Source: [Phialemoniopsis] sp. UDSM-2020 (lineage: Eukaryota > Ascomycota > Sordariomycetes > Thyridiales > Thyridiaceae). Taken from it: 64,000 nucleotides of DNA. A program made the position numbers and the translations under genes. The stretch covers positions 4,898,001-4,962,000 of the forward strand of contig JAEILZ010000003.1 in assembly GCA_018873225.1 (NCBI GenBank). Direction: 5' to 3'. The notes beneath the pieces were generated by a model that was given only the letters and a program-made list of their open reading frames with translations, did not search any database and had not been told where the DNA came from. Shown in pieces: positions 19,445 to 31,899 of this stretch. Within the stretch, counting starts at the first letter, position 1. The number at the start of each line of letters is the position of its first letter.

Positions 19445-22406
19445 CTCGGCTTCGTGCTCGACGTCGAGCCTATGTGCCGCAAGCTTTCGGGTGGAGGCTA
19501 TCCGAACTGTGAACTTTAGTTGAAGGGTGGCCCTTTCCGGAGTCAACGTGGAGAAATCTAGACGACCAGTCCAGACGAAAAGAGCCGGAGTTCAAAGCCA
19601 TAGGTCTTTCCTATGATGTGATGCGATAGCCAGGACGTATCTTCAAAAGCGAATATGACTGGTAGTGGTCATGGCTGAGCTGGAAGCGTGGCCGCGGAAC
19701 AGCAAAAAAGGATTCGCGTAGGAAAACCGAGATATGATCAAGTGGTGGGTATGCGTCGAGACCAAATATGGCGAACGGAGGAGAGAAGTCAAAACTCTTG
19801 GAATGGATCTTGACGTTAAACACAGGCCATTGTCTGGTAACGAGGCAGTCGTGGGGGTGGTCTGTCGAAGGGATCGAATGAAGTGCCATGTCGAGCGAGG
19901 TGCTCCTTTTATAAAGTATGGCTCACTATCAGCTGAAGCTGTGATGCAGGAGAGGTTGATGTGATGGGTGACTAAGTTGCATATGTTTCCGAGTAAAGGC
20001 GGACATTTCGTGGTCCTATATTCCCTATTAGTTTCGTTTGGGAAACACGGATCTCGGAAGACAGTTCTGCTTTCCAGCTTATCCTTGTCGATAAAACGCC
20101 TCTTGCTAAATCTCAGTGTGATCTTGTGCTGTGGCAGCATCTAGGTAGACTCGACGCAGCGGTACTGGATATTCCGAAGCTCAACGGTGTCTGTCGAAGA
20201 ACCACGTGGAGCAAGAGGGCATGCGTAGCTGGGAGGGGGAGGGTGGCATCGTGGTAAGTAGGCTGGGCAAATTGGTAGATAACCGCCTGTGATGTCGATC
20301 GCCGTTTGCCTCGTGGAGGGACGGGAGGTGACAATGAGGGATGGCTACACGAGGACAAGACAGCATCAGTATTTGAAAAAGAAGGCTCGGCAGCAATGGA
20401 GAAACGCCGACTCGTGGAAAAGTCTGGAGTCTGCAGGGGTAGCGAGCCATCTATTGTCTGTCAGAGAGATAGTGTCGCTGAAATGATACGATTCTCGGGT
20501 GTCGTATACGCGATCTATTGAATCCTTGGTGGAAGACGACGGACAGATGAGGTTGTTGAGGCTCACGGAGGTGCAGTTGTGTTCCCATGGAGGATCAACT
20601 TGGTCAATTTCCTCTTAGGCAAGCAAAAGCTCCGCGCCGCAGCCTGTGACCAGCGGGCAAAGGCCAATGGGAATGGTTGAAAGTGGTTCGATATGGACCA
20701 GATCGGCAAGCCTGGCCACGCTGAAGAGCGCCTGGACTGCACGGCGGCTGAGGAACTGCAAGCCCGTTGGACGCCTCGATGTGCGGCTGCGCAGAGGAAA
20801 ATGCGATCGACGTTGAAAAATCAGCGCGGCAAATTGGATGCAAAAGCAATGTTGGACTTGGGTCTGCCACCAGCTCCGTACGTGCTGCCTGGGTCGCAAG
20901 GGCAGCTCAATTGGGCATCACTTGTTCGGTGGTTCGTCGGGGAAGTTTTCAAGCACATCAAAGGTCAAAGAAAGCTGGGATGGATGTGCACACTGGCAGA
21001 ATTGACAATTTCTGGAACGGGTCAAGTAACACAGGAAGGGGGCACAAGGGAGGGGAGGGCCAGGATACGCCCAGAGCCACTCAGCTCGCTCCCAAACTCG
21101 GAAAATTGTGCACGCTCAGGGTTCTCATAGACTGTAGGCACTCCGCTTTTCGTAATCCTGGCAAAGCATGTCTAGAGCCAGTCCACTGACGTGTTTTGTG
21201 TTGAACCTGCTTCCTGATGGAACATGGCGGTATCATGTTGAAAGTCACCCATGAATAGCTGGGTGCTCGCTTAGCGAGGGCCAGTAAACGCACCGATAGA
21301 CTCTCGGGCCTGTGACAGGTGACGAGCTGAGACAGCAAAGGCGAGCTTGGGATCAAAAGCGGGAAGTTTTCGCGATGCTTGACGCCGTCCCCCTTCCGAT
21401 ACTAGGATAAGGTTTGTTCAGGATCCTCGGAGTGGGCGATACTCCGTGCTCAGCACTCCGCAGCCAGCAGCCGCCGACCTTCATAGGATGACGGTGACGA
21501 TCATGTGCGCATCGCTAGACGCGGGTGTCAAAAGAACGTGGCATATGCATGGTTGACACGAGAAGGTGGCGGGTGATGGAGGCGGGAAGACGCTCAGCTT
21601 TCGCATCGTCGACTGCACCGTAGCTGCTGTGTCGCCATTCGAGTCGACCAGACACGGCTGGTAAGCGTCCTTTTGACGATCACGACGCATTGGTCCACGT
21701 CGAGGTACTTGAACAGACAGCTCAACACATAATCATGTCAAAAGGCCGCTCGTGATACACAGCATGCTGGGCACGCCGCGGTTCTCCATGCCAGCGAAGT
21801 CCAATGGCACTTGCCCGCCTGACCAGATATATTTTGAGCACTGCATTCCCGATGATCGACGCTGTTTGAAATGACAAACTGACGGAAGAGTGCAATGAGA
21901 ATGTCAGGGGAGGGAGGCTTAGGTCCTTTTTCCAGTGAAGTGTTACCGTAATCTGACGGAGCATGAGTACACTCCTGCCGGCGACAGGCGCGTTAACCAT
22001 GGGGCAGGCATCGGTTCTTCAGCTATCGGCAGCTCGTCCGCTATACTTCTGATGGGTTATGCGTCACGAGAAGCCACATATCTGATAGGCTGTTGTCAGA
22101 CTTTTGGTGACTGAAGCCCATTACTGAGGCCAAGAATCACGATTCCAGGCGATGAGTCAATGGCGGGCGCGCCTTGAAAGGAAACCTCCACCAGGGAAAA
22201 AAAGATACCTCCCCCGCTGCAGTGGTGATGCGCGGGGAAGGAAGTACCCCACTGGTGCCACTGGTTTCCCAGGAAAGTGGGCCTTTTCGTGATTGCCGGT
22301 GCCGATGTGCGGCTTGAGCAGGCGCGGAAAAATACCTCTCCATCTTCGACTTCGAACTTTTGAGATCTCTTGTTTTGCGACTCCTTCGACTGAGACACAG
22401 GCAATC
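19445..22406. other. 3-kb gene-poor stretch
   Basis: Only short overlapping frames on both strands; none shows a domain, signal peptide or plausible exon chain. The left part holds the promoter of paralog 3; the right end is the leader of the adenylosuccinate synthetase gene. No repeat family was recognised. Confidence 0.4.
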
Positions 22407-24182
22407 ATGGCGACGATAATATTGGGATCCCAATGGGGGTATGTGCGCTCCTTCTACCTCCGGACCTCTTGACCATCACAGATCCGTGTACTGACCGTGC
22501 TCTGGCCGTGACGCGCAGTGACGAGGGCAAGGGTGAGTCGACAAAAATTGCCCCTCCAAAATTTTCGATGTTTGATTCAGCCCACTAACCGCCTCACCAC
22601 CCCTGCTTGCAGGCAAGCTCACCGATATCCTCTGCCCCAAAGCGCAAATATGCGCCAGGGCCGCTGGCGGCCATAACGCTGGACACTCAATTGGTATTTT
22701 CCCTTCCCTCAGACTGTGGCTGTCTATCTTCTCGCCGCCGGCGCAAAGGGTACTGACCACGTGACGCGTGCTCCAGTCGCAAACGGCGTGTCCTACAGTT
22801 TCCACCTGCTGCCCTCGGGACTGGTCTCTCCCGGCGTCACCAACCTCATCGGCTCCGGAGTCGTCTTCCATGTACCTAGCTTCTTCAAGGAGCTTGCCGA
22901 GCTAGAGGAGAAGGGCCTTGACGTCAAGGATAGGTTATTGGTCTCGGACCGCTGCCAGGTCAATTTTGACCTTCACGCTGCCGTCGATGGCCTCGAGGAG
23001 GTCGAGGTACGTCTATGATGCTGCGCGAGTGAAGCGAATGGTGTCTGACTGTTGCTCTAGCTCGGAGAGAAGAAGATTGGCACGACTGGCCGTGGTATTG
23101 GACCCTCATACAGCACCAAGGCTGTGAGTCATGGCCCCTATTGCCCCTGATCATCATAGAGATTTAGTCACTAACGCGCAGCCATAGTCCCGAAGTGGTG
23201 TCCGCATCCACGAGATCTTCGATGAGGCCGTCTTTGAGCAGAAGCTGCGAAGGCTCGCTCACGGCTACAAGCAGCGATTCGGTGATCTCCTCAAGTATGA
23301 TGTCGAAGATGAGATTGCCCGCTTCAAGGAGTATCGCGTGAAGCTCGCACCCTTTGTTGTCGATGCTGTCCAATGTAAGCCAGAGCCAACATATCACGTA
23401 TGCTTTCATTCGGCCCGTTCTGATATCTCGATAGTCATGAAGAGCGCCCAAGATGGCAACCGGAAAATCTTGATCGAGGGTGCCAATGCCCTCATGTTGG
23501 ATCTTGATTATGGTAAGCCTTTCGTGCTTGTGATGATGTTCACAGACTTGGACACACCATGCCCTGCTCATGTCGAGCTTGCGCTGATACATACCCAGGC
23601 ACCTACCCCTATGTCACCAGCAGCAACACTGGTCTCGGCGGTATTTTCACCGGCCTCGGTATCAACCCTACCAAGATCGACAACATTGTCGGTGTCGTCA
23701 AGGCGTACACCACCCGCGTCGGCGGAGGACCCTTCAAGACCGAGGACCTCGGCGATGTTGGCAACAAGCTCCAGGAGATCGGCCGTGAATGGGGCGTCAG
23801 CACCGGCCGGAGAAGGAGAACGGGTTGGCTTGACCTGGTTGTGCTCAAGTACTCGACCGCCCTGAACCACTACACCGCGCTCAACCTCACCAAGCTCGAT
23901 GTTCTCGACACCTTCCCCACCCTCAAGGTGGCCGTCGCGTACAAGACGCCCGATGGCCAGGAGATCGACTACTTCCCTGCTGACCTCGACTTCCTCGACA
24001 AGTGCGACGTCGTCTACCGCGAGTTCGAGGGCTGGCAGCAGCCCACCACGGCCGTTAAGACGTTCGCCGACCTTCCCAAGCAGGCTCAGGCCTATGTTGA
24101 GTTCATCGAGCAGTTCGTCGGCGTCAAGATCCGCTGGATCGGCACTGGCCCGTCTCGCGACGACATGATCATCCGTGATTAA
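22407..24182 (+). CDS. ADE12: Adenylosuccinate synthetase (purine biosynthesis)
   Basis: Eight exons: 22407-22438, 22519-22532, 22613-22693, 22777-23006, 23061-23123, 23188-23374, 23435-23512 and 23599-24182, together 422 residues, the family norm. It joins IMP and aspartate using GTP, the first committed step to AMP, in the cytosol. The P-loop-like GSQWGDEGKGK is spread over exons 1-3; exon 2 is only 14 nt. [10 protein letters not shown] carries the catalytic His; [48 protein letters not shown] and [14 protein letters not shown] are all family signatures, and [18 protein letters not shown] follows. All splice phases agree. A second copy elsewhere in the genome cannot be excluded; no biosynthetic cluster that would need a resistant copy is nearby. 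Confidence 0.96.
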
Positions 24183-25279
24183 ATTACGAGTAGGTCCACC
24201 AAGGAGGGAAATGTGATCCAGCCTAATCAAAGGACACCGATTCCCTCTTCACTAGTGTCGGATCTTTGATACTTTTGCGCATACCGAAAACACTATCAAG
24301 ACTTGTGTGATCAAGAAGGGGATCTTCACGTGTCTTGGAAACTTGATGGCCGTCAGTCAACGGCCTTGACTGAGTTTGTGCGATGTCGGGCTTCATAGAC
24401 CAGCTATCAAGGTAGAAAAAAACTATAGACCAACTTTGTTCTGCGGGCTCGATGCACTGTTGTTCGCGTGAAAGGCCTAACGGTCTACGGTCGCGGATCA
24501 TTGTGCTGTAAGGGATCGAGGATCAAATTTGAATGCCGCTTGTTCCCTTTTCCCATGCTCAAGTACTGGAATCGTGTATCACGTCAAACGTAGGGGTTGA
24601 GAACCCGAGGATGAATATTGCACCCACATGTCGACTAGTCCAAGCAATCTCGCATGTGCTGCAGCCATGATCCAGCGTCCAGAGGGCGTTGGCTGCATGG
24701 TTGGACATGCGAAGATTTACCGAAGGTAGGGATCGCCCAACCAACCAAATCGCCGCGGAGCAGTGCCCGAGCTGCTCCCTAGACCCGTGTCATGCTACCT
24801 AAGCCGACCAGGCAGTGGCTCCTCCGTGGGATCGTGCCACAAAGAAGTCCATGGGTATCAATCGATTGTGTTAGAGAGAATTTAGCAATCACATTTGAGA
24901 AAACCCAACTACCAAAAATCTTTTCCCCCTCTATTGTCACCAAGGACGGGTTTGCAGGGCTTGAGGACAGTGACGAGAGTGGGGAATCACATCAGGCGAG
25001 ATACCCACTTGGCAGCTGTCAGGCGATATCATAGTGACATAATTGGTCGAAATCGGGGCCAACATTTTAGTCAAGCACACCTGACACGCGCGCCTGCGCC
25101 CAAATCCACGGAGGGTAGGTAGGACAGCCTGGTTGTCCTCGATTAGAACATCACCAAAAGCTCGAACAATCGCATAAAGTGACTTACGGACCAGCACTTT
25201 GCTTATAGCTCTACCCATGCAACAGTTTTGGCTTTGAGAACGGTGCACTCGCGCCGTTTGACCCGAGACCCTCCCTCAA
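24183..25279. other. Intergenic region
   Basis: 1.1 kb between the adenylosuccinate synthetase stop and the start of the second Zn2Cys6 gene. No supported feature beyond presumed 3' UTR and promoter. Confidence 0.4.
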
Positions 25280-27601
25280 ATGTCTGAGCAGGCCGCTGGC
25301 GGTCAATCCTCCTTCTCCTCATCCTCACACCTACGCCAGCTGCTGCCGGCACCAGGACAGCCTGCGAGACGGTCGCTGGTGGCACCAAAGAAGCTACCCT
25401 CGACGAGGCGGCACATTGACAAGGCCCGCGCTGCTTGCAATGTCTGCCGCAAGCAGAAAGCCAAGTGCACGGGCGAGCGGCCCGCCTGTCGCCGCTGCGT
25501 CCTGCGCCACCTCCCGTGCCAGTACAGCACTCTGCCCGGAGAGACCGAGGCACAGGCCAACAGGCGCGACTTTCGCGATATGAAAGACCGCGCCTCGTCC
25601 TATGAGGAAGTCTTTGACCTCCTGAGAAGCCTTCCGGAGCAGGAGGCTCAGGGCGTCTTGGAGCGCATCAGGTCGGGCACCGACATCGCCACCATCATCA
25701 GGCATGTCAAGGCTGGCGATGTCCTGCTACAGATGGCCGTCGCGCCCGAGACACGCTTTCGCTACGAGTTCCCCTATCTCTCCGAGATCCCGGCTGCGTA
25801 TTTGCCAGACAATCCCTACCTGGATTCGCTGATGTACGAGCCGGCGGGGCTCTTTCCTGGCTCCCATCGTTCAACACTTACCGGCAGCACCACGCCTAGC
25901 ATCGATGGTAGTCAGGGCCCCGAAGAGTATCAGAACCTCTACTTGAAGCCGTTCCATGCAGCACAGGTCATCGACCCTCGTCTGGCCAACGTAAAACCCT
26001 CCTTGTGGACAAATGTGTCCAAAGACGACGTGCTCATGCGCGACCTGTTGGGCGTGTGGCTCCGCTGCGAATATCATTTCACTGCTGCCATACAGAAAGA
26101 TCTATTTCTGGAGGATATGGCTGCTCAGAGAACGGACTTTTGTTCCTCTCTGCTTGTCAACATGATACTCGGCTATGCCTGTGTAAGTAGTGGCTGGTGC
26201 TGAGTGTATTTCGTTGCGGCTAATGCAATCATACTAGGTTTGCTACCCACGCTTCTCCAACCGTGTCGAGTACTGGAACCCCAACACTCTTCTCTATCGC
26301 TTCGTCGCCGAGGCGAAGCGCCTTTGGGAGCTGGAGGCGACTGAGCCCCGACTCACTACCATACAAACTGGAATTCTCTTTAATGTCTTTTATAATCTCT
26401 CTGGTCTCGACGAGATTGGCCAGGTGTATCGGATCAATGCCATTGCGCTTGCTCATAAGCTACAAATCTTCGAACCCAGCTTTGCGGATGATCAAATCGA
26501 TAGAATACGCCAAGGTTGGGCGTATACTGCGTGGGCTCTCTATAATTGGGAAGGGTAAGTATCCTTCAACCCCTCGTTGCAAACCAGCTACTGACTAGGA
26601 TAGACTCGTTGGTTTCTCCTTCAATATAGCTCCTCTGCTCAGGAAACCACCAACCTGGCCTTTACCAGACCCGGAGGAGAACTCGCACTTTTACGGCGAG
26701 ATCTGGGTCAAATATCCTCTCAGCCATAGTCTTGTACCATCGTACTTTGGCCAAGTCTTTAGGGCGAGGTCCTTTTTCCGCATCATCATGAACGAGTTTT
26801 GCCAAGGTGCATTCACACCTGGCTCGAGTATGACCCTTGATAAAGCCAATGAGTTGTATCATCGGCTGAGAGACTGGTACGAGGGCTTACCGGCCCAGCT
26901 CACGCCCAAGGCGATCGTGTTACCTGGGCACTTGCAACTCCAGTAAGCAATCTCCTCCCTGCCGGCATCTTGATGAAGCCTATCAGTCAGATTCCTGGGG
27001 ATGACTAACCCCCTGTCTCAGTATGTACTACCACCACCTGATTCTAACCATGTACGAACCCCTGCTCGATATAAGAACAACTCAAGATCCATCTCCGCAG
27101 CAGATTGTCGCGACCGCCAAGAAACACCTGCAAACGCTCATCCGACTCTACTACCTGCGCCACGGATTCGAGGCGATGGACCTCTTCATCGTCATCCCGC
27201 TCATGGTCGCCGGTACGGAGTCCCTCGACATCATTGACGACGGGACCCCGACTGACGAGCTCGAGACGCTGCGCTCGACGCTCCTCCTCGTCGCCAAAGG
27301 CCTCTACGGCCAGCGGCACAACCACTATCTGGCCGAGGCGCTGTACCGCGTCATCCGGGGCCGCATGAGGCCGCGCGAGGCGGCTCTGCTGAGAGACACG
27401 ATGAACCTCGAGGAGGACGAGCCCGAGGGCAAGAGGGAGATGGTGCAGGCGGTGCGGAGCCACTGGCCCGTCAGCGTGGTGAAGAAGGCCGAGGACCTGG
27501 ACGCGCATATACTGGGAAATCTAGTGGAGAATTATGCGCAGATGAAGGTTGATGATAGGGGGTCTTCGGCGTCTGGGGGTTCGACGCCTGCTGCCGGGTG
27601 A
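25280..27601 (+). CDS. Zn2Cys6 transcription factor with fungal middle-homology region
   Basis: Four exons: 25280-26182, 26238-26554, 26604-26942 and 27022-27601, 712 residues. The zinc cluster near residues 54-81 has the classic spacing C-x2-C-x6-C-x6-C-x2-C-x6-C (CNVCRKQKAKC, then ACRRCVLRHLPC). It is followed by a coiled segment (SSYEEVFDLLRSLPEQEAQG) and the middle-homology domain: FCSSLLVNMILGYAC, RFSNRVEYW, LWELEATEPRLTTIQTGILF and RQGWAYTAWALYNWEG, then MYYHHLILTMYEPLLD. This layout is common in regulators related to nitrogen and xenobiotic responses, but no target can be named. Nuclear. No obvious target cluster touches it, so it may act elsewhere. Confidence 0.92.
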
Positions 27602-27941
27602 TATCTCGAAGGGAGAGGAATGCTTGATAGCTTGGCGTGGCGTCTCGGGGTTGGATGGTATCTTTGATCACATTTTGAATGGTAATGCGGGATGCTCGGT
27701 GTTGAGACCGAATCAATTGCCCGATGTGCTTTCGAATTTTCGTATCTAGTTTAAAGGTTCGATAATGAACCTGGAACTTCATCTTTGCGGCGTGAATAAC
27801 AATCTTAAAGCATGAAGTACATAGATATATCGGTATGAATACATTGCCTCAAGAAGTAGGTATTGACAGAACTTCTTCTGTGCCTCTCAACCGCTCCAGA
27901 GTCCGATTTCACCAATTTTCGCTCAGTCAAGCGACGACCAA

Positions 27942-28265
27942 CTACTTCAAAGGAGGGCCGACTGGTGGTGCGAGGTGTAAGCAAGACGGGCCACAGCAGT
28001 GTCAAGGCATTCTCTCATGGCTATAAAGCGACTTACTGAATCTACAGCCAGGTGGCTGAGGTGAGCCATAGGTGCAGATGCAGTCCTCGAGGATCCCTTC
28101 CTCCCAGCTACACATCTTGGGACCGGGACCTGGAGGCTGACCGGGGCCAATGCAGAGGAAGTCTCCACTCGGCATGCGTGTGCATCCGGGTGGAGGTGGT
28201 GCTGCCGGCGCGGAGGCTGCGAGGCTGGCGAGGCCGAGCAGTAGGACAGTGGCGCAGTTTTGCAT
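27942..28265 (-). CDS. Small secreted Cys-rich protein (effector-like)
   Basis: Two exons, 28265-28037 and 27961-27942, 82 residues. Intron 1 (GTAAGT...CACCAG) joins PGCRF to IGPPLK and a stop; the second exon is only 20 nt. The first ~19 residues (MQNCATVLLLGLASLAASA) form a signal peptide. The mature part is about 63 residues, rich in Pro/Gly, with six Cys (PPPPGC, DFLCIG, KMCSWE, EDCIC, PPGC), able to form three disulfides. No family recognised. Size, secretion and even Cys number fit a plant-interaction effector or antimicrobial peptide, which is inference only. Confidence 0.7.
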
Positions 28266-28736
28266 GTTGTTGTCCCCTTTGACGGGTTACCCTTTTGACT
28301 ACAAATTTGAGGGCTAATTATGATAGCTCAGTGGGAGGAGATAAGGAATGTAGAGACAAAAGGACGCTGAGGACTTGGTTATACATATATATATATATCT
28401 ATATAGGCTATTTCCCGGTAGGTTGATCTTTGATTGCCGACATAGTGTACTCACATTGAGACATCAAATTTAAGCTATCTAGATCCAATATGTGGCCCGC
28501 TCCGACGGTTATATCGGAAAACCCGGGAATGAGTTGCCAGCAGACACACAATAGTGCTGTGAATGAACATTGGCAAAGGTTGTCCTGTTTAGTCCATGTC
28601 AAAAGTCTTGCGAAAATCATTATAGATTAGTTGCAAAACTTACATATTTGCAGTTGTAGTGGAGGGTGTTATCTGAAGGAAAGGTTGGACATTCGAATCC
28701 CAGAGTCTCTCCAATCATGCTGCCCTTGTTCAGGTA
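28266..28736. other. Promoter of the small secreted gene and 3' flank of the DUF6594 gene
   Basis: 471 bp with an AT dinucleotide run at 28380-28405. A TTCGAATCC string near 28690 resembles a tRNA B box, but no tRNA fold surrounds it. Confidence 0.4.
28380..28405. repeat. AT dinucleotide microsatellite
   Basis: A short run of alternating A and T (ATACATATATATATATATCTATATA-like), about 120 bp upstream of the small secreted gene's ATG on its coding strand. Confidence 0.6.
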
Positions 28737-29867
28737 TTAGGAGGATCTTGTGTTATAGCTACCATCATTTGTGCCGATGAAGACAACGAGAACAGCAGCA
28801 AACCTAGAAGCGTTGTTAGAGTCCATAGCCTCTGACATACTGGTACATGAGTGCCCATCAGGGGTATAATGTGCCAAAGACTTACGCAGCGGTCGCTCCG
28901 AAAATATCCTTTGTGCTAGCAGTGGTAAGGAGGTTGAGAGAAAAGGAGAACACAGCAACAAATACTGCAATTGCCCCAAGGCGGCTTGGCATGTCTTGGA
29001 TGGCGTATATCACAGCAATGCTTGCTACAGGCAGTAGGCACGCTACCAATGTTGCCAGTGTTTTGAGGACTCTGAATGTGCCTTCATCGCGATATCGTAT
29101 CGTGTTCCTGAGGAAGTCTTTGTCCTTGGCTTTCTCATTCTCAGCCCTCTGAGTTGGACACATGTTAGAGCAAATCTCAATGCTTCTGACGTACGGGTAG
29201 ACGAACATGGATGTGCCTCCCAAGGTGCTTATTGTACTGAGTGATCAATTTCAGTGTGAATTCCGATGTGAAGTTATCTTCATGTGATGGGGGTTTCAAA
29301 GTGACCATATCGTCAAGATCGGGTTCGCGCCAAATATTCCCATCGACACCTTCAAGATGAACATTGCCCCTCGTCGGCCGTTGCATCCAGTCATCAAGGC
29401 TTTGTAACTGACCTGCAAGTGGACGAGGAAGTTCATATACGCGACGATGTCGTAACAATGATTTGTCTGCCAGTGGACATTAGTCAAAGCCATTGGTGTC
29501 AAAGGCACTGGTGCATACGGTAGTCTTTCAGCTTGTCTCTGATCTCTAAGATAGTCGCCAATTGCCCTTTGTCATGTCCTTCAGGGGCGTCCTCCTTGGC
29601 AGACTCGTTCAGTATCTGCCAATCGTACGCATACCTTTCTCGATATTCATTCTTGGATTCTTTATCTTCGTCTTGGAACATCCGGAGATGTATTTCTAGC
29701 GCCGTTAATTCTGCTTGTCGATAGAGAAGATCTTCCGCCGACAATGCGCCAAATTTGCGAAAAGCTGTCACCTCTGGGAGCTCGCCCATGAGCTTCCCCA
29801 ACCGATCGTATCCCTCGGCCGGCGAGGCATATTGAAGTGTTTCGTTGTTGGAGCCATTCTCGGACAT
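28737..29867 (-). CDS. DUF6594 fungal membrane protein
   Basis: Four exons: 29867-29519, 29466-29195, 29148-28886 and 28803-28737, 316 residues. The order of conserved blocks matches the fungal DUF6594 family: QYASPAEGYDRLGKLMGELP and AFRKFGALSAEDLLYRQAEL, then DDWMQRPTRGNVHLEG followed by a Trp-containing DDMVTLKP segment, then three C-terminal membrane helices (TLATLVACLLPVASIAVIYA, LGAIAVFVAVFSFSLNLLT and, across the last intron, IFGATAAFAAVLVVFIG). The protein has a cytosolic helical N-terminal domain and a membrane anchor. Its molecular role is not established. GGCCGACATACGCC at 29882-29895, just upstream, resembles the motif in the amine cluster. Confidence 0.9.
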
Positions 29868-30444
29868 GGTTTCACAGCTGCGGCCGACATACGCCGATAT
29901 TTTGTGTAGTTGGGCATCAATGCCCCTCCATTAGCACCCAAGAGGTGGACAGCTTGCTTTTAAATACAGAGGTGCAGGCGCGCAGCCTGATCGTTGGCAT
30001 TCCATGAGAGGGGTGGTATGCCTCGTCACCAGACCTTCACATGCCGTGCCGCCTCATGTTTTAAGGCGTCCAAGGATTACCCCTCACGCGAACGTATGCA
30101 TCCAACCACCCGCCAGGGATGCAGGTGTGGCACGGAGTCTGCCTATCAGAATGCCAGCCGCTGCAAGCGATACCATCGACAATTGCACACGTCGCAATCT
30201 GACAGTGGGCACACGTTCTTTGGGTGGGTGGGTGTGCCACAGCCTGGAGAGGCTCTTCCTGACCCGCCTCGGATAAAAGCACAGGATCAAGTCTCCCCAC
30301 GCCATTTCGCATTCCTTAAAATAATGCACGATCGACCTCATCGCGATTTTCGAGTGTGACTTCGCTCGAAAGACTAACAGCAGACATTTCTAGTGCATGG
30401 ATGAAGCTTGATGCTGTGAAGATCGCAGTGGCGGCCTTGGCATC
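29868..30444. promoter_or_regulatory. Divergent promoter, DUF6594 gene / retropepsin-like gene
   Basis: 577 bp between two divergent starts. GGCCGACATACGCC at 29882-29895 is the only motif noted. Confidence 0.35.
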
Positions 30445-31899
30445 ATGAGTAGCTTGCCGCGATCATCGGATCGGAAAGAAAATGAGGCGAGCAGGAAACA
30501 AGGCAAGAAACACAAGGATCATTCAACAACAGATCCCCGCACATCGGAAGCTTCTGGTCACCACCAGGACGACTCATATCCGAGTGACTCGAGACAGCAA
30601 GACTCGAACGATTGGCAATACGCACAGCAAACTTACAGCAGGGCCGTGACTAGTGCAGAGGAATTCTATGACCCGAGCTCTTACACCTTCTCAGCGCCCT
30701 TGCAGTGGCAGTACACTACTTCTCCACCAATCGATCCTTATTATGCCTATGGTAGCTCTGCCTATGACTATGGTAGCACTACCTATGATGAATCACCTGA
30801 GTCCGGTGCAACATCTTCGAAGAAGGGCAAGAGTAGAGAAGTACCGAAGGATCATGCTGGCCCATCTCGTACAACATCCTATCGAGCATACGACGAGTAT
30901 ACTGCCCCCACCAAAGCAAACGCCACTGGCCATGAGGAGTCCCATGATGCAGGGGACCGTAAGGGGAAAGGCAAGGCCTCTTCGTCTGGAAACCCATCGA
31001 CTCAGAATCTAGCAAACAGTCCAGGCATGAAGCCAGTATCTTATTCTAGTCATGATGACACAACTCAGCTCTCACATCAACTAGATTCCATAAGCCTCAG
31101 CTATGCAGGATACGGCAGTCAAGATGCGATCCAGTCTCAGGGAGGTCAAATGCAGGGTTACTCATCCCGACCAATCAGTAAAGTCACTTCAAGCCCGACC
31201 CCGACAGTGAACCCACCGGCCCATTACCCTGCTATTCAACAAGACCCGACCTTCTCATCCAAAGTGGACCCTGTGAGTTTCTTGTGCTTCTACGGTCTTG
31301 ATGACAGCACAGACTGAAACTCGCAGTATGATCTCGACGTTAGACTACGATACAAGAAGGGCGATGACTGGTATACGACGAAAGGCAGGTGGGACACCGG
31401 GAATCAGTTCGCTTCGTTGATCATCCTAGATTTGATCCTGGATCTCGGCTACCGTGATCGTGATATCGATTTCACGAAAGCAGCCAAGTTCAAAGCCGTG
31501 GGGAATACTACGGTGAAGACTTATGGGGAAGTGAAAGTCCATTATTCATTGAATAAAGGACATAAATCCGTCGAAAGCTTCCAGGTCCTTGATGAGATTT
31601 TCGACGACCAAGAAGTTAACTTTTCACCCCCGGAGTGTCGCCAAAATGCTCCGGTCCCGGCCGTAGCTGCATCAATGCAGCCCAAGGGTCCCGTAACAAA
31701 AGGTACGCTCATCGCGAAGTTGATGGTTGAACAAGCTGACCACTTTTAATCTACAGACGAATCCAAAGAGATGGAGAAAAACTTTAAGAAGGCTCAAAAG
31801 AGGAGGGATGAGGCAAATAAGAAGATTCGAGAGCAACACGAAGGAAGGAAGAAGTCTGCGGGAAGTTCTGGGGAAAAGAGATCGTCTCACAAACGATAG
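30445..31899 (+). CDS. Disordered Ser/Lys-rich protein with retropepsin-like D-T-G domain
   Basis: Three exons: 30445-31272, 31327-31702 and 31757-31899, 448 residues. The first ~270 residues are low complexity and polar, with Tyr/Ser-rich stretches (YYAYGSSAYDYGSTTYDE) and Lys clusters. Exon 2 is compact and ordered: RWDTGNQFASLIILDLILDL holds Asp299-Thr-Gly, followed by FKAVGNTTVKTYGEVKVHY. The D-[ST]-G then hydrophobic helix, then beta-hairpin order is that of retropepsin-like aspartic protease domains found in many fungal proteins. The second conserved I/L-G motif of that fold is not clear, so activity is doubtful. Exon 3 is a Lys/Arg/Glu-rich coiled segment (SKEMEKNFKKAQKRRDEANK) ending SSHKR. 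No gag, reverse transcriptase or LTR is nearby. Confidence 0.7.

Noticed and set aside
20693..21189. Overlapping plus-strand frames of 140-145 codons
   Set aside because: They overlap each other in different frames, have no recognisable motif and no convincing start context.
22407..24182. Adenylosuccinate synthetase as a self-resistance copy for a hadacidin-like metabolite
   Set aside because: No PKS, NRPS, N-hydroxylating or other biosynthetic gene was found nearby, and the sequence looks like an ordinary housekeeping enzyme.
28675..28720. tRNA-like B-box string (TTCGAATCC)
   Set aside because: No matching A box, acceptor stem or anticodon arm could be laid out around it.
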